From the NCBI GenBank assembly GCA_022410635.1, contig JAJVDF010000028.1, forward strand, positions 3,723,605-3,787,604: a stretch of DNA of 64,000 nt. The letters run 5' to 3'. Both the position numbers and the translations under genes were made by a program. How positions within the stretch are numbered: the first letter of the stretch is position 1; each line of letters begins with the position of its first letter. Positions 22,746 through 34,810 of the stretch are shown here, piece by piece. This DNA is from Tretioscincus oriximinensis (lineage: Eukaryota; Chordata; Lepidosauria; Squamata; Gymnophthalmidae). The notes beneath the pieces were generated by a model. The model was not told the origin of the DNA. It worked only from the letters and a program-made list of their open reading frames with translations, and ran no database searches.

Positions 22746-24794
22746 TTGTAGTACTTTTTAGGGCTTTTTCCCTGGTCTTTTTCTTTCTTCCTTCCCTCCT
22801 TCCAAAAAACCTTGAGTATCTTGTTTTTCCATACCAATGAGCATGAGTAATATTGAGTTTTAGCACCACCTTTCAATGTTTCCTTCCACCACCTACCAGC
22901 ATAGATGTGGGAACTAAACTTAATCTGATTTAGAGGCGATGTTAATGTGCTTAAATGAAATAATGACTCCTTTATGTATTCTTGATTGCTATAATGAAAG
23001 AGAAATATATGACAAAAAGATACTATGCTTTATTACAATCATCCACATTCAACATGGCATTATATCAGTGAGTTTGGATTTTAAAGTATGATGTCAAAAA
23101 GGGAATTGTGATTCCTACATTTTCCCGTATGTGTGTGGAATGGTAAGTGGCTGTTGCTATGGCTGCAGCCCTATTGGTTGCATAGCTTCAGTGTTCTATA
23201 GCTAAAAGGCTTCATGGAATATAAATTTCCACTGCAGCATAGGGATGATAGGATAGTGCAACCAAGCTGACGAAAATCCCTTCAGCCTGTTAAGTTGATT
23301 CTCAGTCTCATGTTTCTTTTTGTTTTTCCGTTTTTGTTTTATACACAAGTTGAGTCAATCACAATAAAGAAAGAACACATGGGACACCTAATTGTGTTAC
23401 TAAATACAGAAAATTTCTTGCTCACCTTTCTGTCAACATCGAATACGAGCTGATGGTTGTTTGGTGGCTTCCCTCTACCTCACACCCTCTAATTCAGTCT
23501 GTTAAATTTTGAGCTTCTACACAGCCTGCTATTTTCCTCTTTTTCTTGCTTTAAGCTTTGTTTTGCTTTGTTTCATAATGCTTTGTACCTCCAGGTTAAA
23601 CATAATTGTCCTAAAGTTTTCAGTGCTGTTCAGCAGTAACTGCCAGGATTTAGCATGTATAACATTGTCTGAGGCATTTGTTCAGCTGTCTGTTGAATCC
23701 CCTGAAACTAATGCTCAGTCTCTATTAATGTCTCAGTCCCTGGAAACCACAGCCTATTCTCTCCTATAATTAATCTTGCAGGTACTGCCTTGACATTATT
23801 GGTTCACCAGCAGAGCAGAACTGCCTCAGCCATCAATAATAATTCAACACATTAGGATGAGGCCTACATACATAGCACATAGAGATAGACAAACTGCATG
23901 AAATTTCTGGAATTCCTCTCAGATCCCCCCCCCCCTTTACTAAAGGGTGCATGATGCATGTATGCATACGTGCTCATATTTTTTGATAGTGGAAATAAAC
24001 CTCTTTAAATGAGATTATCTGTCATGTTGCTAGAAAATTTTCCACAGAATACTTGCTGCTACTAATTGTTTTGCATTGTCTCTAAAGGAAGCTTCTGTTT
24101 GTCTCAATACTTTCAGATTTTTTATGTAGAGGTTGTTACAAATTGTCTTTCACAGATGTTGGGAATAGGAGAGGTAGGGGATTTATTACTCAATATTTCT
24201 GTATTACAGATTTGAACGTGAGGTACATCCTCAATTCATCTGACTGCAGAGCTTTCAGCTTATCACCCACCCACCCATCTTCCCACCCTTTCTTGCTTTC
24301 TCCTACACAATTATGAGCAGCCAAAGACGTTATTTCTAGTTTTGTGTAGACGGCAGCTGTGCAATTTCAAGCAGAATGTTTGCTTTGATCCTCCTTCCTT
24401 TAATTGAAATCCACAATTATGAGATTTGCTTCTTTTATGTTTGCGAGTTTATTGGTTTAATCTACAAAATGTGCTGTCTTGCTGTCTTGCACAGTTAAAG
24501 ACAACAGCTGGGATTTAACTTGTGCCTAAGATGACAAACTTGTTGGAGGTTTTTCCTTCTCTGTGTTTACTACTGACTAGGAACAAAGCCCCTTTCATCA
24601 GATTTAGGGCACTTGGTATTTGAACAGACTGAACAATAAAATTGTTGGATGGCCAATAAATGCCAATAATTGATGTTCATATTTTTAATGCGACTGATTG
24701 AAATAGACAGGAGAGTAAAATACAAAGAAAGAAAGTACTCTGGCACATTAATCTGGGATTCCCTTTTCACAGAAAATCCTATAAGTGATCATAT
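22746..24794. other. Unassigned sequence
   Basis: No gene or element supported. A C-run lies near 23926-23936. Confidence 0.35.
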
Positions 24795-24985
24795 TTTAAT
24801 TATGTATTTTTATTTTTATCCAACCAAAACAATTCAGGGCAGGTTGCAACAATAGAAAATAAAATGCTAAATAAACACACTAAAAACAATAGCAGTGCCT
24901 GAAAGTGAGAAAAGAGTTCCTAAGCCAAAGGGCTAGTATAGAATGTTTGGGGTTACAATTAAGAAGGCCCTATCTCCTTTCCCTC
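24795..24985 (+). repeat. Dispersed repeat, same family as 45165-45687
   Basis: CAATTCAGGGCAGGTTGCAA, AACACACTAAAAACAATAGC and AGTGCCTGAAAGTG match in order the start of the repeat at 45.17 kb (CAGGATGGGTTACAGC, CTACTAAAAATAATAACAG, TGTCTGAGAGTGG). The family is not named here. Confidence 0.5.
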
Positions 24986-26355
24986 TCTCCCCCCATTTTA
25001 ACTACTGATCCAAAAGACTATCATCCTCAACCCTTAAGATTTGATATGGGAGAACCAAAGTTNTTTAGACCCTTACAGGATAAAATTAACATCTTGAATT
25101 GGGTTTAGTATAAACTGACAACTGTTCCAGATCATATTTAAGGGCAGGTCCACAAAGTTATCAGAGTGTGGATAACTGTGGTAAGATCATGCTTGTTCAA
25201 AAAAGGCAGTTGCTGGTAAACTCACTGTACCTAGAAATTGGACACTTTTCCACAGTCTCCACTGAGCTTCAAGCATCAGTGCAGAGTGCAAAAAGCCCCA
25301 AATTTTGCATCTGTTGCTTTCAGGGCAGAACAAGAGAATCAAGAATGGAGATCTCCCCACTTCATGGTCATTACAGCATGTCTGGCTTTTCTGGCCATGG
25401 ACTACAGCATATTACTTATAATAAAGTAAACTTTGGATTATCAAAGATATGAGTTCAGTACATGTAATGATAAAGTTACTATAGTATATGAGGAATCTTG
25501 TTTGCCTTCTAAGGAATAGGTCTGTTTCTTCAGTNTGATGTCATCCTTCCCCAAGACCACCAGTCTCAGTAACAGACAAAGGGCTGCCAGTCTGCAACTG
25601 AGCTTTGCAGAATCTTTCTTTCTGATCTATTCTAATTGAGCTACCGTGACCAGGGACTCCTTGCACNGAGGATACATCCATGATGTCATAGGTCAGATAA
25701 TTATGCATGTACTACTCAGAATAAAACATCATATATTTATAAAACCATGCTGGTCTTCTATCTTGATAGCCCCCCNTCAAATGTAAATAAGGAGAACAAA
25801 AATAAGTATTCATTCTCAAAGAGCAATAGAAATATTGTCAAACTCTGTTGGGAGCTTCAGCTGCTGACTGACTTAAAATAATGTCACCCAGTGAGAAGCA
25901 GATGCAAATGAAACCCTGGAGCTTAAAATCCCAGGAGGATGCAAGATATACAAATGCAAATGAGGACCTGAACTTTCAAGTCCCAAGCCACCATTGAAGC
26001 TTTCCTTCATAGTCTTTGTATATTCAGATTCATTCAATAGACCTTGGAAAGAAAAGCAGTATATATATAGTTTTTTTAATCCTTCTCTCGCTAGCATTTT
26101 ATACATGGAAAGAGGAAGGTCGCCAGAATCATAATGCTCTTTATCCTCTAAATTAAGAAGAACAAGTGTTTCTTATTGGTCCCTTCCTCACCATTTACAT
26201 AGTTGAATAATGGGAATGACCCATGAAGAAGAAAGTTGCAGGTAGCACACATAATTTTTATGGCCCCATGAATTTTCAACAAACACACAATACAGGCAGG
26301 ATACTACATCTTCATTGCACATTCAGTATGGATGAGTAACTTTACCAACTCCATG
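24986..26355. other. Unassigned sequence
   Basis: Nothing recognised. Confidence 0.35.
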
Positions 26356-26605
26356 AGGAACAGAGGTGCAGTGGTTAAGAGCTTCAACAGATATATCGAA
26401 GTTCAAGCCTGTGCATCTGCTATGGAGAGAACTGAGCACCCACTACTGGCCTCANCTTCAGATAACTCAGCTGTTTGAAAGCAAATGCAAGTAGATAAAT
26501 GGGTNCTACCACAACTGTGGTGGGGAAGATAGATGAGATGTAAACCTTCAGGTGAAAATTAAACTTGTAAGCTATTCTGAGTCCCTTTGGGGCTTCTTCT
26601 CTTGC
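26356..26605 (+). mobile_element. SINE with family-A body but a different head
   Basis: The body has AACTCAGCTGTTTGAAAGC, GCAAGTAGATAAATGGG, GGTGGGGAAGATAGATGAGA and TTGTAAGCTATTCTGAGTCC, as in family A. The head (AGAGGTGCAGTGGTTAAGAG ... GTTCAAGCC) is another tRNA-like promoter. It directly precedes an ordinary family-A copy in the same orientation. Confidence 0.65.
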
Positions 26606-26616
26606 CTCCACCTCAG

Positions 26617-26929
26617 CCACGGATAGGTCAGTTACTAAGGAATCCATCACTCACCTGGGAGATCAGGTTTCGAAGCCCTGTGTCAGACATGTGGAGGGGT
26701 GAGCACCTTCCACTAGCCTTTAGCTCTAGCCAACTCAGCTACTCGAAAGCATGAATTGCAAGAAATTGCAACTGACTGCAAATAGATACATGGGAACCAC
26801 CATAGCCTCGTGGGGAAGATGGAATGTCAGCGTTCGGGTAAAAGTATCCTTGTAAGTCACTTTTAGTCCCTTTGAAAGGTGTGAAAAGTGGGGTATAAGA
26901 ACCCAGTTCTTNTTGTTGTTGTTGTTCTT
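26617..26929 (+). mobile_element. tRNA-headed SINE, family A
   Basis: Full set of family-A landmarks from GCCACGGATAGGTCAG to GGGGTATAAGAACCCAGTTC. The tail is (TTG)n rather than (TTC)n. Confidence 0.85.
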
Positions 26930-29142
26930 TATAGCAGCATCACTCGGGGGTATTTGTGTATTCAGATATNAGGAATGGTACAAAACCCCAAGAATCTCCA
27001 GGATCTGTAAAGATCAGTGAGGCAACGTTTCCTCCCCTTCCTGCATCAGAATCAGCTATGATTTTGACACCAGAAGGAGGCCTTTCCCACCCTGAACCAA
27101 TTGGAAGAAGGAAGAGGCAGCCTTATTCTCTCATGATGTGGGAGGAAGCACTCTTTTCATGTGAAAACTGCCAGAGGAAGAGAGAGAGAGAACAAAGTTG
27201 GTTCTATTTTGAATACTTAATGCCCGTCATCAAAAAAATCCCACTGTTTTCTGTTTAAGTGTTTGCAAATCATTCAATTCATTCAAAATGATTATTCAGG
27301 AGAGAATGTTTTGCTGGAATAGTTCGGATTGTATTTCTTTGGAACTATTCAGTTTCTAATCAACTCATAGCTAGCTGAGATGTGGCAGCAGATTATATTT
27401 GCAATCATTCACCTCTATTAATTCAAGGAAATACTGTAGAATCAAAGAAAACAGAGTAAGGAAAGCACAACTTTTAACTTAGACTTCCATTATTATCAAG
27501 CATTTCTTGGATTGTCTCTGGCTTTGTGAGAGATATAGGTATTATTTTGACACATACTTTTAATGCATCTTCTGTCCTGCAGGACTGGACTAAACCAGGA
27601 AAAACATCAATGCTGCAAAACTCTTGATTCAGGGTGTTTTTTTAAAAAAATCCTGCTCTAGAGACATCCACTGTAGTTTTTGGAAGATTNTATAAAGAAC
27701 TGGAAATGCATTCTTTGTCAAAGTTAAGAAATAGTTCTGCTGTAAATATGACCCAGAAGCTGATATGAAAGGGATGGAACTGCCCATATTAATATAGGTT
27801 TCTGAAGTAACATCTGCATGTGCAACTGTGCCATGCACTGTAGAGATTAAACATGGTTTTGAGAAAGTATTTCAAGCCAAGGATGCCCCGAGACTGGGCC
27901 AACNGAGCTTGCAGGTGTCCATAAAGAAACTGGCTCAATCTAACTACCTTTAAAACTAAGGAACAAATGTTCTCTATCTTTGAAGTTTACAGGCCAGGGA
28001 GATTTCAGTCATGAACAAGTACACTGGTTTCTGCATGGGGTCAGAATGAGGTTGCTGGCACTGTCTTAATTGGAATTGGTTGGACCTTTGCCTATTGGTA
28101 TCTCATGCTGATCCAAGTTTAATGTATTATGAATAATGTCTCATGCATACACATCTAGTGCTCTGTATTTTGATCTTCAGCACAACACAAAATCTCTTCC
28201 ATTTTGATAATATCTGTGGATGAGCTTTTCCCCCTCCTCTATACCATTTGATTTGATTAAGACATTGATAAAATATAAGGAATAACTCATGAACCAATCT
28301 CTTAGGCTGTGTACACACAAGGTTTTCTTACCTATTTCTTGCTGGGATGTTCCAACATTTTCATTGAAATGTACTTTGATTACATATGCACAGATGCCAC
28401 CAAGCTTGCTTTGCCATGGCCATCAATGACTTAACTACAGTGCGGGGGGGGGGGGGAATGAGTGCTTATATTTGCAGATATGAGAGGGATTGCATGAATT
28501 TTCATGCATGAGTTTGGTAAATATCCATAAAATGTCAGAAGAGTTGCAAAACTGTGGAGACCAAAGCATTATAAAGGATAGGATCTGGACCCTTGCAAAA
28601 TATGTGTACTGTCTGCAGCTTGACCTAATTACCATTGCAAGGGCAATGGAACCAGTTCTACCTGACTGTACTTGCTAAAGATTGATGGTACAATTATTCA
28701 ATCACCAAGTTTTAGCTGTGGGTGTAAGAAAGGTTAGTGCAAGGCTAAGGAAGTTTAAAAAGAAAAATGTGATGAATTGGAAAGGAGGAGATTGTATGGA
28801 AAGAAACATAATCCTCATGCCTGAGTGATTGAGAGAGGTGAGGTTCAGGATTGATGGTAGAAAGGCTTGACTAAATAAGTGATCTTGGAAACTTTAGGAA
28901 AGTGAAAGATTTAAATGGAAAAGCTTCCCATTTCTCTACATAAATTATAGTTTAAAATTAAACCAATTTTTCTCAAGTGAAAAAAGTAATTTTTATATTT
29001 CTGTTTGCATCAAAATCAGTTTGGTCTTCTGACCAATTTCTTTATAATGGATTAATCATTATTATAGGTCGTTCACTCTCAGGAATCCGGATAAAGAATG
29101 CAGGACAATGCAAAAAATGGCGTGAATATGTTGTTCTAAACA
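26930..29142. other. Unassigned sequence
   Basis: No gene supported. It contains a G-run at 28443-28456. Confidence 0.35.
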
Positions 29143-29144
29143 AG

Positions 29145-29746
29145 AACTGTGTTAAATTCTGATCACCACATCTTAAGAGGGATATTGTGGGACTAGTGAA
29201 GGTGCAACAAGAATGATCAAAGGTCTGGAGCACTTCCATTATGAAGTCAGGCTGCAACATCTGGGCCTCTTCAGCCTCAAAAGGCAACATTTGAGAGGTG
29301 ATCTGATTGAAGTGTACAGAATCATGCATGGGATGGATAGGGTGAATAACTAGGACCAGAGGGAACTCCTTAAAACTGATGGGTAGAAAAGTGAGAACAG
29401 ACAAAGGAAAGTATTTTTTCACTGAGAGGGTTATTGGCCTCTGGAATTTACTTGCTGAAGAGGTAGTAGTAGCTAATGGCGTGGATAGTTTCAAAACAGG
29501 ACTAGGCAGGTTTATGGACACCAAGGATATAACTGGGTACTAGGATGGATGTCTTGATGTTGGCTCCNGGATGGAGCAACAGGCAGGACTCCTGAAATGN
29601 CATTTGCAGGGAGTCATGAACAGGTGCACATTTTGCTTTCCTCTGTTCAGACTGCCCAGGTGCATCTGGTGGGCCTCTGTGTGGGACAGAATGCTGGACT
29701 TGAAGGGCTGTGGCCTTATCCAGTACGGCTCTTCTTATGTTCTTAA
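29145..29746 (+). mobile_element. CR1-like LINE, 5'-truncated
   Basis: Starts at the EYCVQFW codons (ACTGTGTTAAATTCTGATCA) and ends CTTCTTATGTTCTTA. A deletion removes the EKMFSLSHN segment (GGATAGGGTGAATAACTAGG). The 3' UTR is complete. Confidence 0.9.
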
Positions 29747-29942
29747 GATTAGGGAGAAAGTAAATTTCACTTTTCAATCAAGATATCTGGTCCCCCAAGA
29801 ATTAAACACTCCACACTGAATATGAATACATACATGAAATGAAAAACAGATAAAGTTACATAAATGTTGAGTCTATGCAATAATGAGAAAGTTACTACTT
29901 CTTGCTTAAAAGGCCATTTCCAAGCCAGGACCATTCTTTGGC

Positions 29943-30010
29943 AGGAGGAGGAGGTTTTTATACTCCACTTTTCTCAACCAGAAAGGAATCAAAGTTGTTT
30001 ACACAATCTC
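29943..30010 (-). repeat. SINE tail fragment, reverse orientation
   Basis: AGGAGGAGGTTTTTATACTC CACTTTTCTCAACCAG is the reverse complement of a SINE 3' end (CTGGTTGAGAAAAGTGG-GTATAAA-(CTC)n), like the one at 20.7 kb. Confidence 0.55.
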
Positions 30011-30283
30011 TTCACAACAAACACAGAAAAAACCCTTTGGTGTCCCAAACCACATATAGACAAAACAATAGATAAACAATTCAAAACCTTATAAAGATAT
30101 ATTTCACACAATAATAGAAAATCTACAGTATATAGTATAAAAATTAGGAGCTGCACAATAAAACTCCAAATTAAATGAGTAAAAGTCTAAAAGGATCCAA
30201 TATAATACAAAGTCCTGAAAGTCATATAGTGTAGTTGCTCAGGACAAAACGTGTGATGGTACTTCAGTTATCAACCGCTTGAC

Positions 30284-30324
30284 GGCCAAACGCGTTTCGA
30301 ACGGGATGGTCTTCTTCAGTGGCC
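30284..30324 (-). ncRNA. Hammerhead-ribozyme-like motif, minimal stem III
   Basis: On the minus strand the order is GGCCA, CUGAAGA, a 14-base stem II region, GAAA, CGCG, UU, UGGCC. GGCCA and UGGCC pair perfectly as stem I. CUGANGA and GAAA are the invariant hammerhead core, and GUU fits the NUH cleavage site. Stem III is only A-U and C-G with a GC loop, as described for hammerheads in Penelope-like elements. Stem II (AGAC/GUUC) is weak, with one wobble and one A-C mismatch. Activity is not shown. No Penelope-type RT or GIY-YIG coding sequence is seen nearby. Confidence 0.45.
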
Positions 30325-30339
30325 TATACAGTGTACCAT

Positions 30340-33300
30340 ACATTGATCCAAGTTGTATACAGATTCTTGGATAAAATCCACACAGTTATACTTCAACTGG
30401 CAATACAACACACACTTTGTGAAGTACAAGGGGCTGAGNGAGCTCCAAAGCACCAAACTCAGGAAAGTTCAGTTCAATTCATCCTAAAATTTAGATCTGA
30501 AGTACATGCAGTCTCTGTGCTTTTTCATAAATGTTAAAAATCACTTGGTGTGTTTCCTGTTTTAGGAAGATTTTACAAGAAATTATGTATTCTGAAATTA
30601 AATACTTTGGTAGGAAAAACACTGATGTGCATTCATGTTGTTTCGTTCCTCATGTGTATTCCCAAATCTCCACTTTATATCATTTTGTGATACTTTTTCT
30701 ATTACAAAAAGAACACCCAGTCTATCATGTTTGACTGTTATATCTATTCCCCTTTGCCTTTCAATTTCTCAGAATATAATCACAAGAGCTTATTTCTGAT
30801 GTAGTATTTCTTTGATTACTGACATATTGTTTCCTGTTTAATAGAAAATATGAAGCATGTGAGATAGAAAATGAATACATTACGTTCCACATTAATTCAA
30901 AATTGAAATTCAGGTTAATGGATGAAGACAAATAAATATTTCCATTGCAGAAATATAGTTCCACCTGTATGTTTTCCTTTCATCATTAAATAAAGCAATC
31001 CAGGTCTGATTTGGGGACTCATTTTGACCTAGTTTTAAGCAATTATATTATTATCTATGCAGGAAAAGTGAGCCATTTTTCTATCCTACAAAGCATCCTT
31101 TGTTGAAATTCATGAAAGCCATATTCTATCAGGGCAACATTTTGAAGTCACTATGTGTGAAACATCAAATTACCAGCAGTTATGCAAATGCTAATTATTT
31201 GTCAAAGATAAATAGATAAACTCACTGTGCTAGCACGATTTCAGAAAGCAAAGAAGAATGACACTGTGAGCAATAGAAAGATGGGGTGGGGGCTATGTAC
31301 ATTTGCACATGAAAGCAGTGGTAAGTATATGTCACGGTTTCCCATGCATTAGACATTCTGAATTGCAGACACTGTTATGTAGTTTTTCAGATAAGCACTT
31401 GGACTTTGAAGGTGAATGGCTGTTCTTGTTGCTGGTTCCCTGGCTATGAAACTGAATAACAGGATGCTAGATATTTAGGGAATGTTCATTAGCATTCTGT
31501 AACTGTATCAGATATATCAAAATGAACCCCAGTCCTTTGAAGTCCTGGTGAAAAAATCACATTTAGTGACCACATTCAATGGGAAAACCATTGACTGATG
31601 AAACAGTCTGTTTCTATTTTATTTCATTCTTGCATGTATTCACTCATGAAACAGTTTTTTCTTATGAATTCATTTTCAGCAGATTCTGCATGACAGCAGA
31701 ACCTGTGCTGTAAAGATAATTCACTCAATGAGACTTTCATAGATTGTGTTGGCATTTCCAGGAAGTGTGGCATGCTGTCACCCCAGGTAAGAAGAACATT
31801 CAACTGAGGAACTAATTCAGGAGTTGTTTTAAATTTGACTTCTGCTTTATTATTTTGGTGGAAATAAACAAATGTAGTTCCAATAAAAAACATCCAAGGG
31901 GACTAATAATTTTATTTATTTTAACCCTGTGCTTTTGGTCCCACAAGGAAATATATAAGCATGCAAATGGATAAACAGACAACCAAATCAGTTTTAAAAT
32001 ATAGCGTTCAATAAACTGCATCAAATATAATTATACTGTATAGCTCACCAAAGAATGGTACATATATGAAAAAGAAAGCATTACAGTTACAAAGTGTGGA
32101 TGTGATTATACACTGAAATCTACAAATTTCATTCTTTTCATCCATAATAAGCCAAGCTGTTATAGAACGCATATCTAGACAATGAAAGTATCTTTGCTTT
32201 CAACTATTTCACAAGCTTACTCCAATGCCAATACGTGGATCTTTTTTACAGAACTTGTTGAAACCTCTGCTCTGATTAGCTTTCTTTTTAATCCAAAGGT
32301 TTATTGTGTATTTGGGTTAAGTTTCATTCTCTATGAAGGGTAGCTGAAACAAAGCTTGTTCAATCATACCTCATTTTTCAAGGTAGTTTGAACACAGTTT
32401 TTTTATATATAAAGGAAATAGATTCCACCACCCCTCGTAATAAAACCTGAGTGATGAAAAGTTGCATTTTATTGGTGACAAGAACAATCTATATGTGCAA
32501 CTCTTTTTTCCTACTGAAAAAGAGTGATGCAACAATGTATCCAGCCCCCAGTGCTTTTTATTTTAGACACACAGTACTAAATCTGGATCTATTTCTTCAT
32601 TTGATGATATCCTGATTTATAAAGGACTCCAGAAGGATCCATTCTTCATGTTGATATAATAAAAAGAAAGCTTCCATCTCCTCCCATAATAGTTTGTCCA
32701 TGGAATTTTACCCTACTCTACGAAAAAATCTTAACAGCGAGATTTACCAATAAGCAAATGAATCTATGGGGCANTTCGTGGTGATATTCTAAAACTTCAA
32801 CCCAAAGTAGTGCATCTCAAAATTGGCTCGTGGAATCCCTAGAGACTCCAGCCAAACAGTTCTCAGCCTCTGGAGGCCAGACATAACCTTTGAAGCCTAA
32901 AGACTTAAACAGGTGGCCTGAAAGATGGACAGTCCTTAACCTCAGTATGTCTAAAATTGGATTTTCTGGTACAGCTTGAAATAGTCCTTGCCATACAAAA
33001 ACAATCTAGGTGTCCATAAATATTCAGAGGAACTTAGAGCTCACTTCTGTGCAAACTAAAGTACCCTATTCATGTAATTCTCATTTCCATAAAAATAAAA
33101 ATNATTACATAATTTGGGTTCAGACTGATTTAATCAAACACAGTATGTTTGAAAGTTGGGAGCCTGAATTGAACTCCTTTTCTGTCCCCAACCAGACTGC
33201 TTTCAAAAAATGTACTGACTATCATAGAGTTGTTCACTCCAACCTCTTGCTATATGTAGAATTCACTAAACCATCCCAGGTAGATGGCTTGCAATTCATG

Positions 33301-33399
33301 CTTGTCTTGCTTGAAGACTTCCATGGTAGTCTTGCTTAAAGACTTTGTCACCTCCCATACACAGTTTTCTATAAATACCTGACCCTGACATTAGTCCCT
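30340..33399. other. Unassigned sequence
   Basis: A long AT-rich stretch with no recognised element or exon. Confidence 0.35.
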
Positions 33400-33490
33400 C
33401 AGCATCTGAAGTAGACATGTCCACGAAAGCTTATGCCACCCACTTTTCTCAAGTTAGTCTCAAAGTGCTACTAGCTCCTTTGCTGAACTT
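33400..33490. mobile_element. Half of a long-hairpin MITE
   Basis: AGCATCTGAAGTAGACATGT through CGAAAGCTTATGCCACCCAC to GCTCCTTTGCTGAACTT equals the right arm and end of the element at 6660-6750. The left arm is missing. The shared end GCTGAACTT supports this as the arm terminus. Confidence 0.75.
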
Positions 33491-33590
33491 CACCTGGCAG
33501 TATATTTCAACCAGTTGATCACTCTTACTATCACCCTTACTTGCAATTTCGTTCCTTTGCTTCTAGTCCTTCCATGTGGTGATGAGAATA

Positions 33591-33926
33591 AGATGGATAG
33601 CTCAGTCACTAAGGAAATGGTCTCTCATCTGGGAGATCGGGTTTTGAAGCCCTGTGTTGGTTGTGGGGAGGGATGAGCACCTTCCACTAGCCTGTAGCTC
33701 TAACCAACCCAGCTATTCGAAAGCATGAATTGCAAGAAAGTGCAGCAGCCTGGTGGGGAAGATGGAATGTCAGCCTTCGGGCAAAATTCCCTTGTAAGCT
33801 GCTTCAAGTCCCTTTGAAAGGTGAGAAAAGCAGGGTATAAGAACCTCCTCCTCCTTCTGCTGCTGCTGCTTCTTCTTCTTCTGCTGCTGCTTCTTCTTCT
33901 TCTGCTGCTGCTGCTGCTGCTTTTTC
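33591..33926 (+). mobile_element. tRNA-headed SINE, family A, with (CTG)n/(CTT)n tail
   Basis: Box A-like GATAGCTCAGTCACTAAGG, box B-like GGGTTTTGAAGCCC and the family body are present. About 30 bases of the body (AACTGACTGCAAGTAGATAC) are deleted. The tail is an 80-base mix of CTC, CTG and CTT triplets. Confidence 0.85.
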
Positions 33927-34538
33927 AGACACTTGTAGACAGCTCCCATATTGAAAAAATGTACTGAAATAAACGTATAGTCTTGGGGGGAGGGGGTGGA
34001 TTTGGGAAAATAATTGTAAAATTGAAATTAAAAAGATTGTATTTTTGAACCAATGTATTCATTTTCTCAATTTTTAGTGTATAGAGGGGTTCAAATTAAA
34101 AAGTTTGAATTTGAACTTAGCTGTTTTTTTAGGTTCACTGTTTTTCAGGTTTAACCTAATTAAGCAATAATTCAGTCTATTTCTATTTCCATTCACAGAG
34201 ACTAATTTTCTCTAAATGTATTCATTACTCATTTATTTTCATTTAATAAATCAGGGAAACAATTTAAATATAATTAATTTAAGTAATATAAAATTAAGTG
34301 CCATTATGAAGCAAGGTCAGAATTGATTTTCTCCTAACTAAAAGTTGCGATTGTAATTTGCTAGTCCCGTGTGAACTTCAGTCTTTTGAAAGAATGGCCT
34401 TTGCATTCTGAGGCTGTATTCAGATTACATACATTACTAAAGGCTCTTTTTTGCTATTCTGGCTCTTATTGATAGCTCAAATATTCTTCATTTATGAAAG
34501 ATTTCTTTTAAGAGAAGATAATGATGTAGAAGTAGAAG

Positions 34539-34810
34539 AACTGGGTTCTTATACTCTGCTTTTCTNACATTTCAAAGGGTCTCAAAGTAGCTTACAAGGC
34601 TGACATTCTATCTTCCCCACCAGGCTGTGGTGGTTCCCATGTATCTACTTACAATCAGTTGCAATGTCTTGCAATTCATGCTTTCGAATAGCTGGGTTGG
34701 CTAGAGTTACAGGCTAGGAGAAGGTGCTCAGCCCTCCCCATGTTCGACACAGCGCTTCGAAATTTGTTTCCCAGATGAGAGACCGTTTCTTTAGCGACTG
34801 AGCCATTCAT
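34539..34810 (-). mobile_element. tRNA-headed SINE, family A, reverse orientation
   Basis: Reverse complement of the family: AACTGGGTTCTTATACTC at the tail end and GCGACTGAGCCATTCATAG at the head end. It is the only full copy on the minus strand in the window. Confidence 0.85.

Noticed and set aside
26956..27258. 100-aa frame with a plausible composition
   Set aside because: It begins in the end of a SINE tail region, has no domain, and no splice sites frame it.
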